Shown: positions 23,001-38,000 of the stretch, piece by piece
How positions within the stretch are numbered: the stretch's first letter is position 1
How the letters are laid out: every line of letters begins with the position of its first letter
DNA from: Hippasteria phrygiana
Lineage: Eukaryota > Echinodermata > Asteroidea > Valvatida > Goniasteridae
Reading direction: 5' to 3'
DNA length: 64,000 nucleotides
Assembly: GCA_037893225.1 (NCBI GenBank)
Contig: JAZGUH010000752.1
Span: 186,001 to 250,000, forward strand
The notes under the pieces: model-generated
Database searches by the model: none
Seen by the model: the letters and a program-made list of their open reading frames with translations, nothing else
What the model was told of the DNA's origin: nothing
Program-made: the position numbers and the translations under genes

Positions 23001-26000
23001 TCCAAACTTGACCTTTAAGTTCATGTTACATGCCACACGAAGACGTCATTATGACGTCACTCTTCGCGGCACGACTTTGCATCAGGGTCTATACCTATGC
23101 TAACTCTGACTAAGATTCGATGTTGTTTGATGACAAAAGTGCCGATCAGAAAATCTATGCACAAAGTCTATGGGATTTGGGATAGAACTAAAATAAGAAG
23201 CAGAAAAAAAATAGATATAGGGCCTTCAAAAATGCAAATTTAAGATGACGTCACGTGACATGTGATGACGTCATCATGACGTCATGATTCGGCACCCATC
23301 TCGAGTAGATAGTCAATGCATATGCCAAGTTTGAAGTTCATGGCATTTGAAGAAGTGCAAAATTTTAAGAGTACAATGAAATTTGAAACATTTACAAATT
23401 CATACAAAATCAGCCGATGACGTCATCATGACGTCACTTCGGATTTTGCATGCTAGTGGCACTATCTACCTACCCACCAATTTTTATGACGATCGGACGT
23501 ACCCTTATGTGTGTTTCAGAAATGCACATTTTTGATGACGTCATGATGACGTCACACATTTTTCAAATGTATGTGAAAGAATATAGGAGCTAACAAAGCT
23601 ATTACAAAAAGAATTTTGAATTTAGCATGTTCTGTTGGTGAGATATGGCTTTAAGAAACTTTGAAGTTGAAAAACTTTAATATTACTGTAAAATCGTATG
23701 ATGACGTCATCATGACGTCACCTTAATTTTCATCTATAACACGAGCTACCATACCAACATACCAGGTTTGAAGGCAATCGGACCTACCGTTCTCTAGATA
23801 TAGGCTCTTGAAAAATGCACATTTAAGATGACGTCACATGACACGTGATGACGTCATCATGACGTCACGTTTCGGCTTACATTTTCAGCTTAGGGTCTAT
23901 GTTTGTGTTAAGTCTGATTAAGATCCGAGGTTGTTTAGTGACCAAAGTGCCACTTACAAAATTCGTGTACAAAGTCCATGGGATTTGGGATAGAACTAAA
24001 AAATTCACAGAAAATCAGCCGATGACGTCATCATGACGTCACCTCGGATTTTACATGCTATTAGCACTATCTACCTACCCACTAATTGTTATGACGATCG
24101 GACGTACCCTTATGTGTGTTTCAGAAATGCACATTTTTGATGACGTCATGATGACGTCACACATTTTTTAAATGTATGTGAAAGAATATAGGAGCTAACA
24201 AAGCTATTACAAAAAGAATTTTGAATTTAGCATGTTCTGTTGGTGAGATATGGCTTTAAGAAACTTTGAAGTTGAAAAACTTTAATATTACTGTAAAATC
24301 GTATGATGACGTCATCATGACGTCACCTTAATTTTCATCTATAACACGAGCTCCCATAACATACCAGGTTTGAAGGCAATCGGACCTACCGTTCTCTAGA
24401 TATAGGCCCTTGAAAAATGCACATTTAAGATGACGTCACATGACACGTGATGACGTCATCATGACGTCACGTTTCGGCTTACATTTTCAGCTGAGGGTCT
24501 ATGTTTGTGTTAAGTCTGATTAAGATCCGAGGTTGTTTAGTGACCAAAGTGCCACTTACAAAATTCGTGTACAAACTCTATGGGATTTGGGATAGAACTA
24601 AAAAATTCACAGAAAATCAGCCGATGACGTCATCATGACGTCACCTCGGATTTTACATGCTAGTAGCACTATCTACCTACCCACCAATTTTTATGACGCT
24701 CGGACGTACCCTTATGTGTGTTTCAGAAATGCACATTTTTGATGACGTCATGATGACGTCACACATTTTTCAAATGTATGTGAAAGAATATAGGAGCTAA
24801 CAAAGCTATTACAAAAAGAATTTTGAATTTAGCATGTTCTGTTGGTGAGATATGGCTTTAAGAAACTTTGAAGTTGAAAAACTTTAATATTACTGTAAAA
24901 TCGTATGATGACGTCATCATGACGTCACCTTAATTTTCATCTATAACACGAGCTCCCATAACATACCAGGTTTGAAGGCAATCGGACCTACCGTTCTCTA
25001 GATATAGGCCCTTGAAAAATGCACATTTAAGATGACGTCACATGACACGTGATGACGTCATCATGACGTCACGTTTCGGCTTACATTTTCAGCTGAGGGT
25101 CTATGTTTGTGTTAAGTCTGATTAAGATCCGAGGTTGTTTAGTGACCAAAGTGCCACTTACAAAATTCGTGTACAAAGTCTATGGGATTTGGGATAGAAC
25201 TAAAAAATTCACAGAAAATCAGCCGATGACGTCATCATGACGTCACCTCGGATTTTACATGCTAGTAGCACTATCTACCTACCCACTAATTTTTATGACG
25301 ATCGGACGTACCCTTATGTGTGTTTCAGAAATGCACATTTTTGATGACGTCATGATGACGTCACACATTTTTCAAATGTATGTGAAAGAATATAGGAGCT
25401 AACAAAGCTATTACAAAAAGAATTTTGAATTTAGCATGTTCTGTTGATGAGATATGGCTTTAAGAAACTTTGAATTTCAAAAACTTAAAAATTACTATAA
25501 AATCGTATGATGACGTCATCTTGACGTCACCTCAAATTTCATCTATAACACGAGCTAGCCTACCAAAATATCAGGTTTGAAGGAAATCGGACCTACCGTT
25601 CTCTAGATATGGGCCCTTGAAAAACGCACATTTAAGATGACGTCACGTGACACGTGATGACGTCATCATGACGTCACTCTTCGACATACTATTTCAGCTT
25701 AGGGTCTATGTTTGAGGTAAGTTTGGTTAAGATCTGAAGTTTTTTAAGACCTAAAGTGCCGCCGAGAAAATTCGTGTACAAAGTCTATGGGATTTTGGTC
25801 AGAACTAAAAGAGGAAGAAGCAGAAAAAAAAACTAGACATCTTGCGTCTCTTGCAAACAGACGCAGGGCTTTTCCGTTTTTCTGTTATATTAAGCACAAA
25901 GCTCCATCACTTCTATGTCTTTTGCTACTTCAAACTTGACCTTTAAGCCTGACGCCATCCTGACTTCTTTCTTGGTCATGTAATTTCCATTATAGGATAT

Positions 26001-29000
26001 ATATGACAAACTTGTTTAAGACCTTAGGCTGTTATGTGGCGCAAGTCCCGGTTAGAAATTACATAAAAAATTTTAAAAACCTAACAATCAACATAAAATC
26101 GTAGGATAGCGTCGTCATGACGTCACATATTCGGAACGTGGTCTTGGCTTGTGTCAAGATTGCAGTCAATCTGATCAATGACAGTTTAAAAAAATTGAAC
26201 AAAATGAAAAATTCCTACAAAATCAGCCAATCACGTCACTTCAGATTTTACAAATTTTCATAACGATCCACTTACTCTCATATGTTTTTTAAAAGGGCAT
26301 TTTGATGACGTCAGGATGATGTTACACATTTTAACATACATAACTCTGACCTAATGAATTGATTACAAAAAGGAATTTCGAATTTATTATATTCTGTTAA
26401 TGAGATATGGCTTAAAATTTCAAAACCTTAAAAAAAATATACAAATAATTTGATGGTCATCATGACTAAAAAATTAACAGAAAATCAGCCGATGACGTCA
26501 TCATGACGTCACCTCGGATTTTACATGCTAGTATCACTATCTACTTACCCACCAATTTTTATGACGCTCGGACCAACCCTTATATGTGTTTCAAAAAGCC
26601 TATTTTTGATGACGTAATGATGACGTCACACAATTTTCACATTTATGTAAAGGAATATAGGAGCTAACAAAGCTATTACAAAAAGAATTTTGAATTTAGC
26701 ATGTTCTGTTGGTGAGATATGGCTTTAAGAAACTTTGAAGTTCAAAAACTTAAAAATTACTATAAAATCGTATGATGACGTCATCATGACGTCATGTCAA
26801 TTTTCATCTATAAACCTGCTGGCCTACTTAGATATTACATTTCAACTTAATCGAGCTTGTACTTTTGTAGATATGGCTTCAAAAACTGCCCCTTTAAGAT
26901 GACGTCACGTGACATGTGATGACATCATGATAATGTCATGTCAATTTTCAGCTATAAACCTACTGGGCTACCTAGATATTACTTTTCAACTTAATCGAAT
27001 TTGTAATTTTGTATATATATGGCTTCAAAAACTGCCCCTTTAAGATGACGTCACGTGACATGTGATGACGTCATCATAACGTCAATTCAATTTTTATCTA
27101 TAAACCTACTGGGCTACCTAGATATTACTTTTGAACTTAATCGGACTTGTGCTTTTGTAGACATATGGCTTCAAAAACTGCCCCTTTAAGATGACGTCAC
27201 GTGACATGTGATGACATCAATTATGATAATGTCATGTCAATTTTCAGCTATAAACCTACTGGGCTACCTAGATATTACTTTTCAACTTAATCGAATTTGT
27301 ACTTTTGTAGATATATGGCTTCAAAAACTGCCCCTTTAAGATGACGTCAGTTGGCATGTCATGACGTCATCAAGAGGTAAAAGTTCGGCACACATTGTGA
27401 GCAGTTAGTCTAAGTGTCTGCCAAGTTTAAAAGTACCCAAAGTGCCGGTAAGAAAGAAAACGTGTACAAATGCTATAGGCAATAATCTAGCGAGTGCCCC
27501 TTTAAGATGACACCACGTGACATGTTATGACTTGATCATAACGTCATGTCAATTTTCATCTATAACACCAGGTGGCATACCTTACGTTCCAACTGAATCG
27601 GACTTGTACTTTTGTAGATATATGGCTTCGAAAAATGCCCCTTTAAGATGACGTCACGTGACATGTGATGACGTCATCAGGACGTAAAAGTTCGGCACAC
27701 ATTGTGAGCAGTTGGGGTAAGTGTCTGCCAAGTTTAAAAGTAGCCAATGTGACCGGTAAGAAAGTAAACGTTTACAAATGCTATGGGCAATATTCTATCG
27801 ACTTGAAAAAAGAATTTTTTTATGACGTCATCATGACGTCACACAATTTTCGCTTTTTAGGGCATATCTTTGAGACATACCAAAGCTATAACAAAAAGAA
27901 TTTTGAAAATATCTTGTTTTGTTCGCTAGATATAGTGAAAAGAATGTTACGATTATAAAACTTCAAGAATTCAGCGACTTGAAAAAAGACTACAAATCAA
28001 CCCCTTTTATAAACAGCATGCACATTTAAGCCATGGTTATCAGCCCTTCCCAGAATTCCTTTGTGTTATATTGAATTTGGTCTACATTTTGAAATGGCTC
28101 CTATTTCTTACTTGAGTGAGCCACGATCACGAAATTTTGGAATTAGGTACAGGAAAATTCAATGTATACATTTTTGTAATCAGATTGACCCTTACATGCG
28201 TTTAAAAAAAAAAATATTGTTGATGACGTCATCATGACGTCACACAATTTTCGCCATTTAGGGCATATCTTTGAGACATACCAAAGCTGTAACAAAAATA
28301 ATTTTGAAAATATCTTGTTTTGTTCGCTAGATATATTGAAAAGAATGTTACGATTTTAAAACTTCAAAAATTCAGCGACTTGAAAAAAGACAAGAAATCA
28401 ACCCCTTTTATAAACAGCAAGCTCATAATAGCCATGGTTATCAGCCCGTCTTAGAATTCCTTTGTGTTATATTGAATTTGGTCTAAATTTTGAAATGGCT
28501 GTCATTTCTTACTTGAGTGAGCCACGATCATGAAATTTTGGAATTGGGTACAGAAAAATACAATGTATACATTTTTGTAATCGGATTGACCCTTACATGC
28601 GTTAAAAAAAAAACATATTTTTGATGACGTCATCATGACGTCACACAATTTTCGCCTTTTAGGGCATATCTTTGAGACATACCAAAGCTATAAGAAAAAG
28701 AATTTTGAAAATATCTTGTTTTGTTCGCTAGATATATTGAAAAGAATGTTACGATTTTAATACTTCAAAAATTCAGCGACTTGAAAAAAGACTAGAAATC
28801 AACCCCTTTTATAAACAGCAAGCTCATAATAGCCATGGTTATCAGCCCGTCCCAGAATTCCTTTGTGTTATATTGAATTTGGTCTAAATTTTGAAATGGC
28901 TGTTATTTCTTACTTGAGTGAGCCACGATCATGAAATTTTGGAATTGGGTACAGAAAAATACAATGTATACATTTTTGTAATCAGATTGACCCTTACATG

Positions 29001-32000
29001 CGTTTAAAAAAAAAAATATTGTTGATGACGTCATCATGACGTCACACAATTTTCGCCATTTGGGGCATATCTTTGAGACATACCAAAGCTGTAACAAAAA
29101 TAATTTTGAAAATATCTTGTTTTGTTCGCTAGATATATTGAAAAGAATGTTACGATTTTAAAACTTCAAAAATTCAGCGACTTGAAAAAAGACTAGAAAT
29201 CAACCCCTTTTATAAACAGCAAGCTCATAATAGCCATGGTTATCAGCCCGTCCCAGAATTCCTTTGTGTTATATTGAATTTGGTCTAAATTTTGAAATGG
29301 CTGTCATTTCTTACTTGAGTGAGCCACGATCACGAAATTTTGGAATTGGGTACAGGAAAATTCAATATATACATTTTTGTAATCGGATTGACCCTTACAT
29401 GCGTTAACAAAAAAACACATTTTTGATGACGTCATCATGACGTCACACAATTTTCGCAATTTAGGGCATATCTTTGAGACATACCAAAGCTATAAGAAAA
29501 AGAATTTTGAAAATATCTTGTTTTGTTCGCTAGATATATTTAAAAGAATGTTACGATTTTAAAAATTCAAAAATTCATAAAAAATCACGTGATGACGTCA
29601 TCACGACGTCACTCTACGACATACAATTTCAGCTTAGGGTCTATGTTTGATGTAAGTTTGGTTAGGTTCTGAGGTTTTTTAAGACCTAAAGTGCCGCCGA
29701 CAAAATTCGTGTACAAAGTCTATGGGATTTTGGTCAGAACTAAAAGAAGAAGAAGAAAAACTAGAGGTCTATGTTTTTAAGAACATAGGGCTTTTCCATA
29801 TGTTTTTATGATGTTATTTCGAATTTTGTAAACTAGTGACAAATCTACCTAACCACCAAGTTTCATGACGATTAGACATGGTCTACCCTTATATGTCTTT
29901 CAAGAAATCATGCCTTTGATGACGTCATTATGACCTCAGAAATTTTTCGCATTTATATAAAAGAATGTACGAGCTAACAAAGCTATTACAAAAAGAATTT
30001 TGAATTTAACATATGTTCTGTTGATGAGATATGGTTTTAAGAATCTTTAATGTTAAAACTTTGAAATTACTATAAAAATCATATGATGACGTCATTATGA
30101 CGTCACCTCAATTTTTATTTATAACGTACTTGTCTAGCAACATACCAGGTTTGAATGCAATTGGACTTACGGTTCTCTTGATATGGGCCTTGAAAAATGC
30201 GCCTTTAAGATGACATCACGTGACACATAATGACGTCATCATGATGTCACTTTTCGGCACACAATTTCAGATTAGGGTCTATGTTTGTATTAAGTTTGAA
30301 TAAGATCTGATGTTGTTTAGTGACTAAAGTGCCGTAGACAAAATTCGTGTTTAAGAAGAAACCAAAAAAGTGGGTATTGTGTAGTTTAGGATTTGTGTAT
30401 TAATTGTGTTCATGTTAGCTCCTGGAGTATTTGATTATTCCAAAAGCCTTTTTTGTCACTAAAGTAGACTTCTCTGAATCCCAATGACACGTGCTTTTGT
30501 GATTTGGAAAGGTTTTTTAAGGCGGAAAATATGATTTTCCACCCGTTGTGTTATGTTTTGGCTCGGTCAATTTCGAACCAGCTCCTACTCTCCCACCAGT
30601 TATATATCCGTGTGAAGCTGGGTATTGTGCAATCATGTGTTTTTGACCTCTGAGCTAACGATTTCATTAAAAAAAAAACCTGGAGATGTTCTTGGACGTG
30701 GCCCTTTGTTCTGAATGTGGCAAAACGAACAATTTTCAAGTAGATTGTGTTCATGCCTGGGCGAAAGTGTACTAAACTACACAATCGCGCGAACAGAACA
30801 AAAACCAAGGCTTTGCTGCTGTAGCGGAAAAGCCGAAAATTTTGCGTCTGTTGTAAACATACGCATGGCTTTTCCGTTTTCTTTTTTTCTTTAACATAAA
30901 TTATCAGAAGGTCTATGTCTTTGCTATGTTTAAGATCTGAGATTATTTTATGATTCACATTTCGTACTCCATACTTGACCTTTAAGTTCATGTTACATGA
31001 CACGTGATGACGTCATCATGACGTCACGTTTCGGCATACATTTTCAGCTTAGGGTCTCTGTTTGTGTTAAGCCTGATTAAGATCTGATGTTGTTTAGTGA
31101 CCAAAGTGTCCCGTACAAAATTCGTGTACAAAGTCTATGGGATTTGGGATAGAACTAAAATAATCATAGAAAATCAGCCGATGACGTCATCATGACGTCA
31201 CCTCGGATTTAACATGCTAGTAGCACTATCTACCTGCACACTAATTTTTATGACGATCGTCCCTACCTTTATATGTATTTCAAAAAAGCATATTTTTGAT
31301 GACGTCATGATGACGTCACACATTTTTCACATTTATGTGAAAGAATATAGGAGCTAACAAATCTATTACAAAAAGAATTTTGAATTTAGCATGTTCTGTT
31401 GATGAGATATGGTTTTAAGAAACTTTAGTGTTCAAAAACTTTAAAATAGAAAAAAAACTGTATGATGACGTCATCATGACGTCACCTCAATTTTCATCTA
31501 TAACACGAGCTACCATACCAACATACCTCGTTTGAAGGCAATCGGACGTACCGTTCCCTAGATATGGGCCCTTGAAAAATGCACCTTTAAGATGACGTCA
31601 TAAGACACGTGATGACGTCATCATGACATCACGTTTCGGCATACATTTTCAGCTTAGGGTCTCTGTTTGTGTTAAGCCTGATTAAGATCTGATGTTGTTT
31701 AGTGACCAAAGTGTCCCGTACAAAATTCGTGTACCAAGTCTATGGGATTTGGGATAGAACTAAAATAATCATAGAAAATCAGCCGATGACGTCATCATGA
31801 CGTCACCTCGGATTTAACATGCTAGTATCACTATCTACCTGCACACTAATTTTTATGACGATCGTCCCTACCCTTATATGTGTTTCAAAAAAGCATATTT
31901 TTGATGACGTCATGATGACGTCACACATTTTTCACATTTATGTGAAAGAATATAGGAGCTAACAAAGCTATTACAAAAAGAATTTTGAATTTAGCGTGTT

Positions 32001-35000
32001 CTGTTGATGAGATATGGCTTTAGGAAACTTTGAAGTTCAAAAACTTTAATATTACTGTAAAACTGTATGATGACGTCATCATGACGTCACCTCAATTTTT
32101 ATCTATAACACGAGCTACCATACCAACATACCTGGTTTGAAGGCAATCGGACGTACCGTTCTCTAGATATGGGCCCTTGAAAAATGCACCTTTAAGATGA
32201 CGTCACATGACACGTGATGACGTCATCATGACGTCACGTTTCGGCATACATTTTCAGCTTAGGGTCTCTGTTTGTGTTAAGCCTGATTAAGATCTGATGT
32301 TGCTTAGTGACCAAAGTGTCCCGTACAAAATTCGTGTACAAAGTCTATGGGATTTGGGATAGAACTAAAATAATCATAGAAAATCAGCCGATGACGTCAT
32401 CATGACGTCACCTCGGATTTAACATGCTAGTAGCACTATCTACCTGCACACTAATTTTTATAACGATCGTCCCTACCCTTATATGTGTTTCAAAAAAGCA
32501 TATTTTTGATGACGTCATGATGACGTCACACATTTTTCACATTTATGTGAAAGAATATAGGAGCTAACAAAGCTATTACAAAAAGAATTTTGAATTTAGC
32601 ATGTTCTGTTGATGAGATATGGCTTTAAGAAACTTTGAAGTTCAAAAACTTTAATATTACTGTAAAATCGTATGATGACGTCATCATGACGTCACCTCAA
32701 TTTTCATCTATAACACGATCTACCATACCAACATACCTGGTTTGAAGGCAATCGGACCTACCGTTCTCTAGATATGGGCCCTTCCAAAATGCACCTTTAA
32801 GATGACGTCACATGACACGTGATGACGTCATCATGACGTCACGTTTTGGCATACATTTTCAGCTTAGGGTCCCTGTTTGTGTTAAGTTTGATTAAGATCT
32901 GATGTTGTTTAGTGACCAAAGTGTCCCGTACAAAATTCGTGTACAAAGTCTATGGGATTTGGGATAGAACTAAAAATTCATAGAAAATCAGCCGATGACG
33001 TCATCATGACGTCACCTCGGATTTAACATCCTAGTAGCATTATCTACCTGCACACTAATTTTTATGACGATCGTCCCTACCCTTATATGTGTTTCAAAAA
33101 AGCATATTTTTGATGACGTCATGATGACGTCACACATTTTTCACATTTATGTGAAAGAATATAGGAGCTAACAGAGCTATTACAAAAAGAATTTTGAATT
33201 TAGCATGTTCTGTTGGTGAGATATGGCTTTAAGAAACTTTAAAGTTCAAAAACTTAAAAATTACTATAAAATCGCATGATGACGTCATCATGACGTCACG
33301 TCAATTTTCATCTATAACACGAGCTAGCCTACCAACATACCAGGTTTGAAGGAAATTGGATATACCGTTCTCTAGATATGGGCCCTTGAAAAACGCACAT
33401 TTAGGATGACGTCACGTGACACGTGATGACGTCATCATGACGTCACTCTACGACATACAATTTCAGCTTAGGGTCTACGTTTGAGGTAAGTTTGGTTAGG
33501 TTCTGAGGTTTTTTAAGACCTAAAGTGCCGCCGACAAAATTCGTGTACAAAGTCTATGGGATTTTGGTCAGAACTAAAAGAAGAAGAAGAAGAAAAAGAA
33601 AAAAAAAAAAAATCAGAACAAAAACAAAGCCTTTTCCGAAGGATTTCGGAAAAGCCAAAAAAACTAGACATCTTGCGTCTCTTGCAAACAGACGCAGGGC
33701 TTTTCCGTTTTTCTGTTATATTAAGCACAAAGCTCCATCACTTCTATGTCTTTTGCTACTTCAAACTTGACCTTTAAGCGTGACGCCATCCTGACTTCTT
33801 TCTTGGTCATGTAATTTCCATTATAGGATATATATGACAAACTTGTTTAAGACCTTAGGCTGTTATGTGGCGCAAGTCCCGGTTAGAAATTACATAAAAA
33901 ATTTAAAAAACCTAACAATCAACATAAAATCGTAGGATAGCGTCGTCATGACGTCACATATTCGGAACGTGGTCTTGGCTTGTGTCAAGATTGCAGTCAA
34001 TCTGATCAATGACAGTTTAAAAAAATTGAAAAAAATGAAAAATTCCTACAAAATCAGCCAATCACGTCACTTCAGATTTTACAAATTTTCATAACGATCC
34101 ACTTACTCTCATGTGTTTTTTAAAAGGGCATTTTGATGACGTCAGGATGATGTTACACATTTTAACATACATAACTCTGACCTAATGAATTGATTACAAA
34201 AAGGAATTTCGAATTTATTATATTCTGTTAATGAGATATGGCTTAAAATTTCAAAACCTTAAAAAAAATATACAAATAATTTGATGGTCATCATGACTAA
34301 AAAATTTACAGAAAATCAGCCGATGACGTCATCATGACGTCACCTCGGATTTTACATGCTAGTATCACTATCTACTTACCCACCAATTTTTATGACGCTC
34401 GGACCAACCCTTATGTGTTTCAAAAAGCCTATTTTTGATGACGTAATGATGACGTCACACAATTTTCACATTTATGTCAAGGAATATAGGAGTTAACAAA
34501 GCTATTACAAAAAGAATTTTGAATTTAGCATGTTCTGTTGGTGAGATATGGCTTTAAGAAACTTTGAAGTTCAAAAACTTAAAAATTACTATAAAATCGT
34601 ATGATGACGTCATCATGACGTCATGTCAATTTTCATCTATAAACCTGCTGGCCTACTTAGATATTACATTTCAACTTAATCGAGGTTGTACTTTTGTAGA
34701 TATGGCTTCAAAAACTGCCCCTTTAAGATGACGTCACGTGACATGTGATGACATCATGATAATGTCATGTCAATTTTCAGCTATAAACCTACTGGGCTAC
34801 CTAGATATTACTTTTCAACTTAATCGAACTTGTAATTTTGTATATATATGGCTTCAAAAACTGCCCCTTTAAGATGACGTCACGTGACATGTGATGACGT
34901 CATCATAACGTCAATTCAATTTTTATCTATAAACCTACTGGGCTACCTAGATATTACTTTTGAACTTAATCGGACTTGTGCTTTTGTAGACATATGGCTT

Positions 35001-38000
35001 CAAAAACTGCCCCTTTAAGATGACGTCACGTGACATGTGATGACATCAATTATGATAATGTCATGTCAATTTTCAGCTATAAACCTACTGGGCTACCTAG
35101 ATATTACTTTTCAACTTAATCGAATTTGTACTTTTGTAGATATATGGCTTCAAAAACTGCCCCTTTAAGATGACGTCACGTGGCATGTCATGACGTCATC
35201 AAGAGGTAAAAGTTCGGCACACATTGTGAGCAGTTAGTCTAAGTGTCTGCCAAGTTTAAAAGTACCCAAAGTGCCGGTAAGAAAGAAAACGTGTACAAAT
35301 GCTATAGGCAATAATCTAGCGAGTGCCCCTTTAAGATGACACCACGTGACATGTTATGACTTGATCATAACGTCATGTCAATTTTCATCTATAACACCAG
35401 GTGGCATACCTTACGTTCCAACTGAATCGGACTTGTACTTTTGTAGATATATGGCTTCGAAAAATGCCCCTTTAAGATGACGTCACGTGACATGTGATGA
35501 CGTCATCAGGACGTAAAAGTTCGGCACACATTGTGAGCAGTTGGGGTAAGTGTCTGCCAAGTTTAAAAGTAGCCAATGTGGCCGGTAAGAAAGTAAACGT
35601 TTACAAATGCTATGGGCAATATTCTATCGACTTGAAAAAAGAATTTTTTTATGACGTCATCATGACGTCACACAATTTTCGCTTTTTAGGGCATATCTTT
35701 GAGACATACCAAAGCTATAACAAAAAGAATTTTGAAAATATCTTGTTTTGTTCGCTAGATATAGTGAAAAGAATGTTACGATTATAAAACTTCAAGAATT
35801 CAGCGACTTGAAAAAAAAATACAAATCAACCCCTTTTATAAACAGCATGCACATTTAAGCCATGGTTATCAGCCCTTCCCAGAATTCCTTTGTGTTATAT
35901 TGAATTTGGTCTACATTTTGAAATGGCTCCTATTTCTTACTTGAGTGAGCCACGATCACGAAATTTTGGAATTAGGTACAGGAAAATTCAATGTATACAT
36001 TTTTGTAATCAGATTGACCCTTACATGCGTTTAAAAAAAAAAAATATTGTTGATGACGTCATCATGACGTCACACAATTTTCGCCATTTAGGGCATATCT
36101 TTGAGACATACCAAAGCTGTAACAAAAATAATTTTGAAAATATCTTGTTTTGTTCGCTAGATATATTGAAAAGAATGTTACGATTTTAAAACTTCAAAAA
36201 TTCAGCGACTTGAAAAAAGACTAGAAATCAACCCCTTTTATAAACAGCAAGCTCATAATAGCCATGGTTATCAGCCCGTCCCAGAATTCCTTTGTGTTAT
36301 ATTGAATTTGGTCTAAATTTTGAAATGGCTGTTATTTCTTACTTGAGTGAGCCACGATCATGAAATTTTGGAATTGGGTACAGAAAAATACAATGTATAC
36401 ATTTTTGTAATCAGATTGACCCTTACATGCGTTTAAAAAAAAAAATATTGTTGATGACGTCATCATGACGTCACACAATTTTCGCCATTTAGGGCATATC
36501 TTTGAGACATACCAAAGCTGTAACAAAAATAATTTTGAAAATATCTTGTTTTGTTCGCTAGATATATTGAAAAGAATGTTACGATTTTAATACTTCAAAA
36601 ATTCAGCGACTTGAAAAAAGACTAGAAATCAACCCCTTTTATAAACAGCAAGCTCATAATAGCCATGGTTATCAGCCCGTCCCAGAATTCCTTTGTGTTA
36701 TATTGAATTTGGTCTAAATTTTGAAATGGCTGTTATTTCTTACTTGAGTGAGCCACGATCATGAAATTTTGGAATTGGGTACAGAAAAATACAATGTATA
36801 CATTTTTGTAATCAGATTGACCCTTACATGCGTTTAAAAAAAAAAATATTGTTGATGACGTCATCATGACGTCACACAATTTTCGCCATTTAGGGCATAT
36901 CTTTGAGACATACCAAAGCTGTAACAAAAATAATTTTGAAAATATCTTGTTTTGTTCGCTAGATATATTGAAAAGAATGTTACGATTTTAAAACTTCAAA
37001 AATTCAGCGACTTGAAAAAAGACTAGAAATCAACCCCTTTTATAAACAGCAAGCTCATAATAGCCATGGTTATCAGCCCGTCCCAGAATTCCTTTGTGTT
37101 ATATTGAATTTGGTCTAAATTTTGAAATGGCTGTCATTTCTTACTTGAGTGAGCCACGATCATGAAATTTTGGAATTGGGTACAGGAAAATTCAATATAT
37201 ACATTTTTGTAATCGGATTGACCCTTACATGCGTTAACAAAAAAACACATTTTTGATGACGTCATCATGACGTCACACAATTTTCGCAATTTAGGGCATA
37301 TCTTTGAGACATACCAAAGCTATAAGAAAAATAATTTTGAAAATATCTTGTTTTGTTCGCTAGATATATTGAAAAGAATGTTACGATTTTAAAACTTCAA
37401 AAATTCAGCGACTTGAAAAAAGACTAGAAATCAACCCCTTTTATAAACAGCAAGCTCATAATAGCCATGGTTATCAGCCCGTCCCAGAATTCCTTTGTGT
37501 TATATTGAATTTGGTCTAAATTTTGAAATGGCTGTCATTTCTTACTTGAGTGAGCCACGATCACGAAATTTTGGAATTGGGTACAGGAAAATTCAATATA
37601 TACATTTTTGTAATCGGATTGACCCTTACATGCGTTAACAAAAAAACACATTTTTGATGACGTCATCATGACGTCACACAATTTTCGCAATTTAGGGCAT
37701 ATCTTTGAGACATACCAAAGCTATAAGAAAAAGAATTTTGAAAATATCTTGTTTTGTTCGCTAGATATATTTAAAAGAATGTTACGATTTTAAAAATTCA
37801 AAAATTCATAAAAAATCACGTGATGACGTCATCACGACGTCACTCTACGACATACAATTTCAGCTTAGGGTCTATGTTTGATGTAAGTTTGGTTAGGTTC
37901 TGAGGTTTTTTAAGACCTAAAGTGCCGCCGACAAAATTCGTGTACAAAGTCTATGGGATTTTGGTCAGAACTAAAAGAAGAAGAAGAAAAAAAAAACTAG

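Noticed and set aside
35494..35787. 97-codon frames repeated at 27665, 35494 and 39827
   Set aside because: They recur with the satellite period and cross the CRE palindromes; conservation follows array duplication and no domain is recognised.
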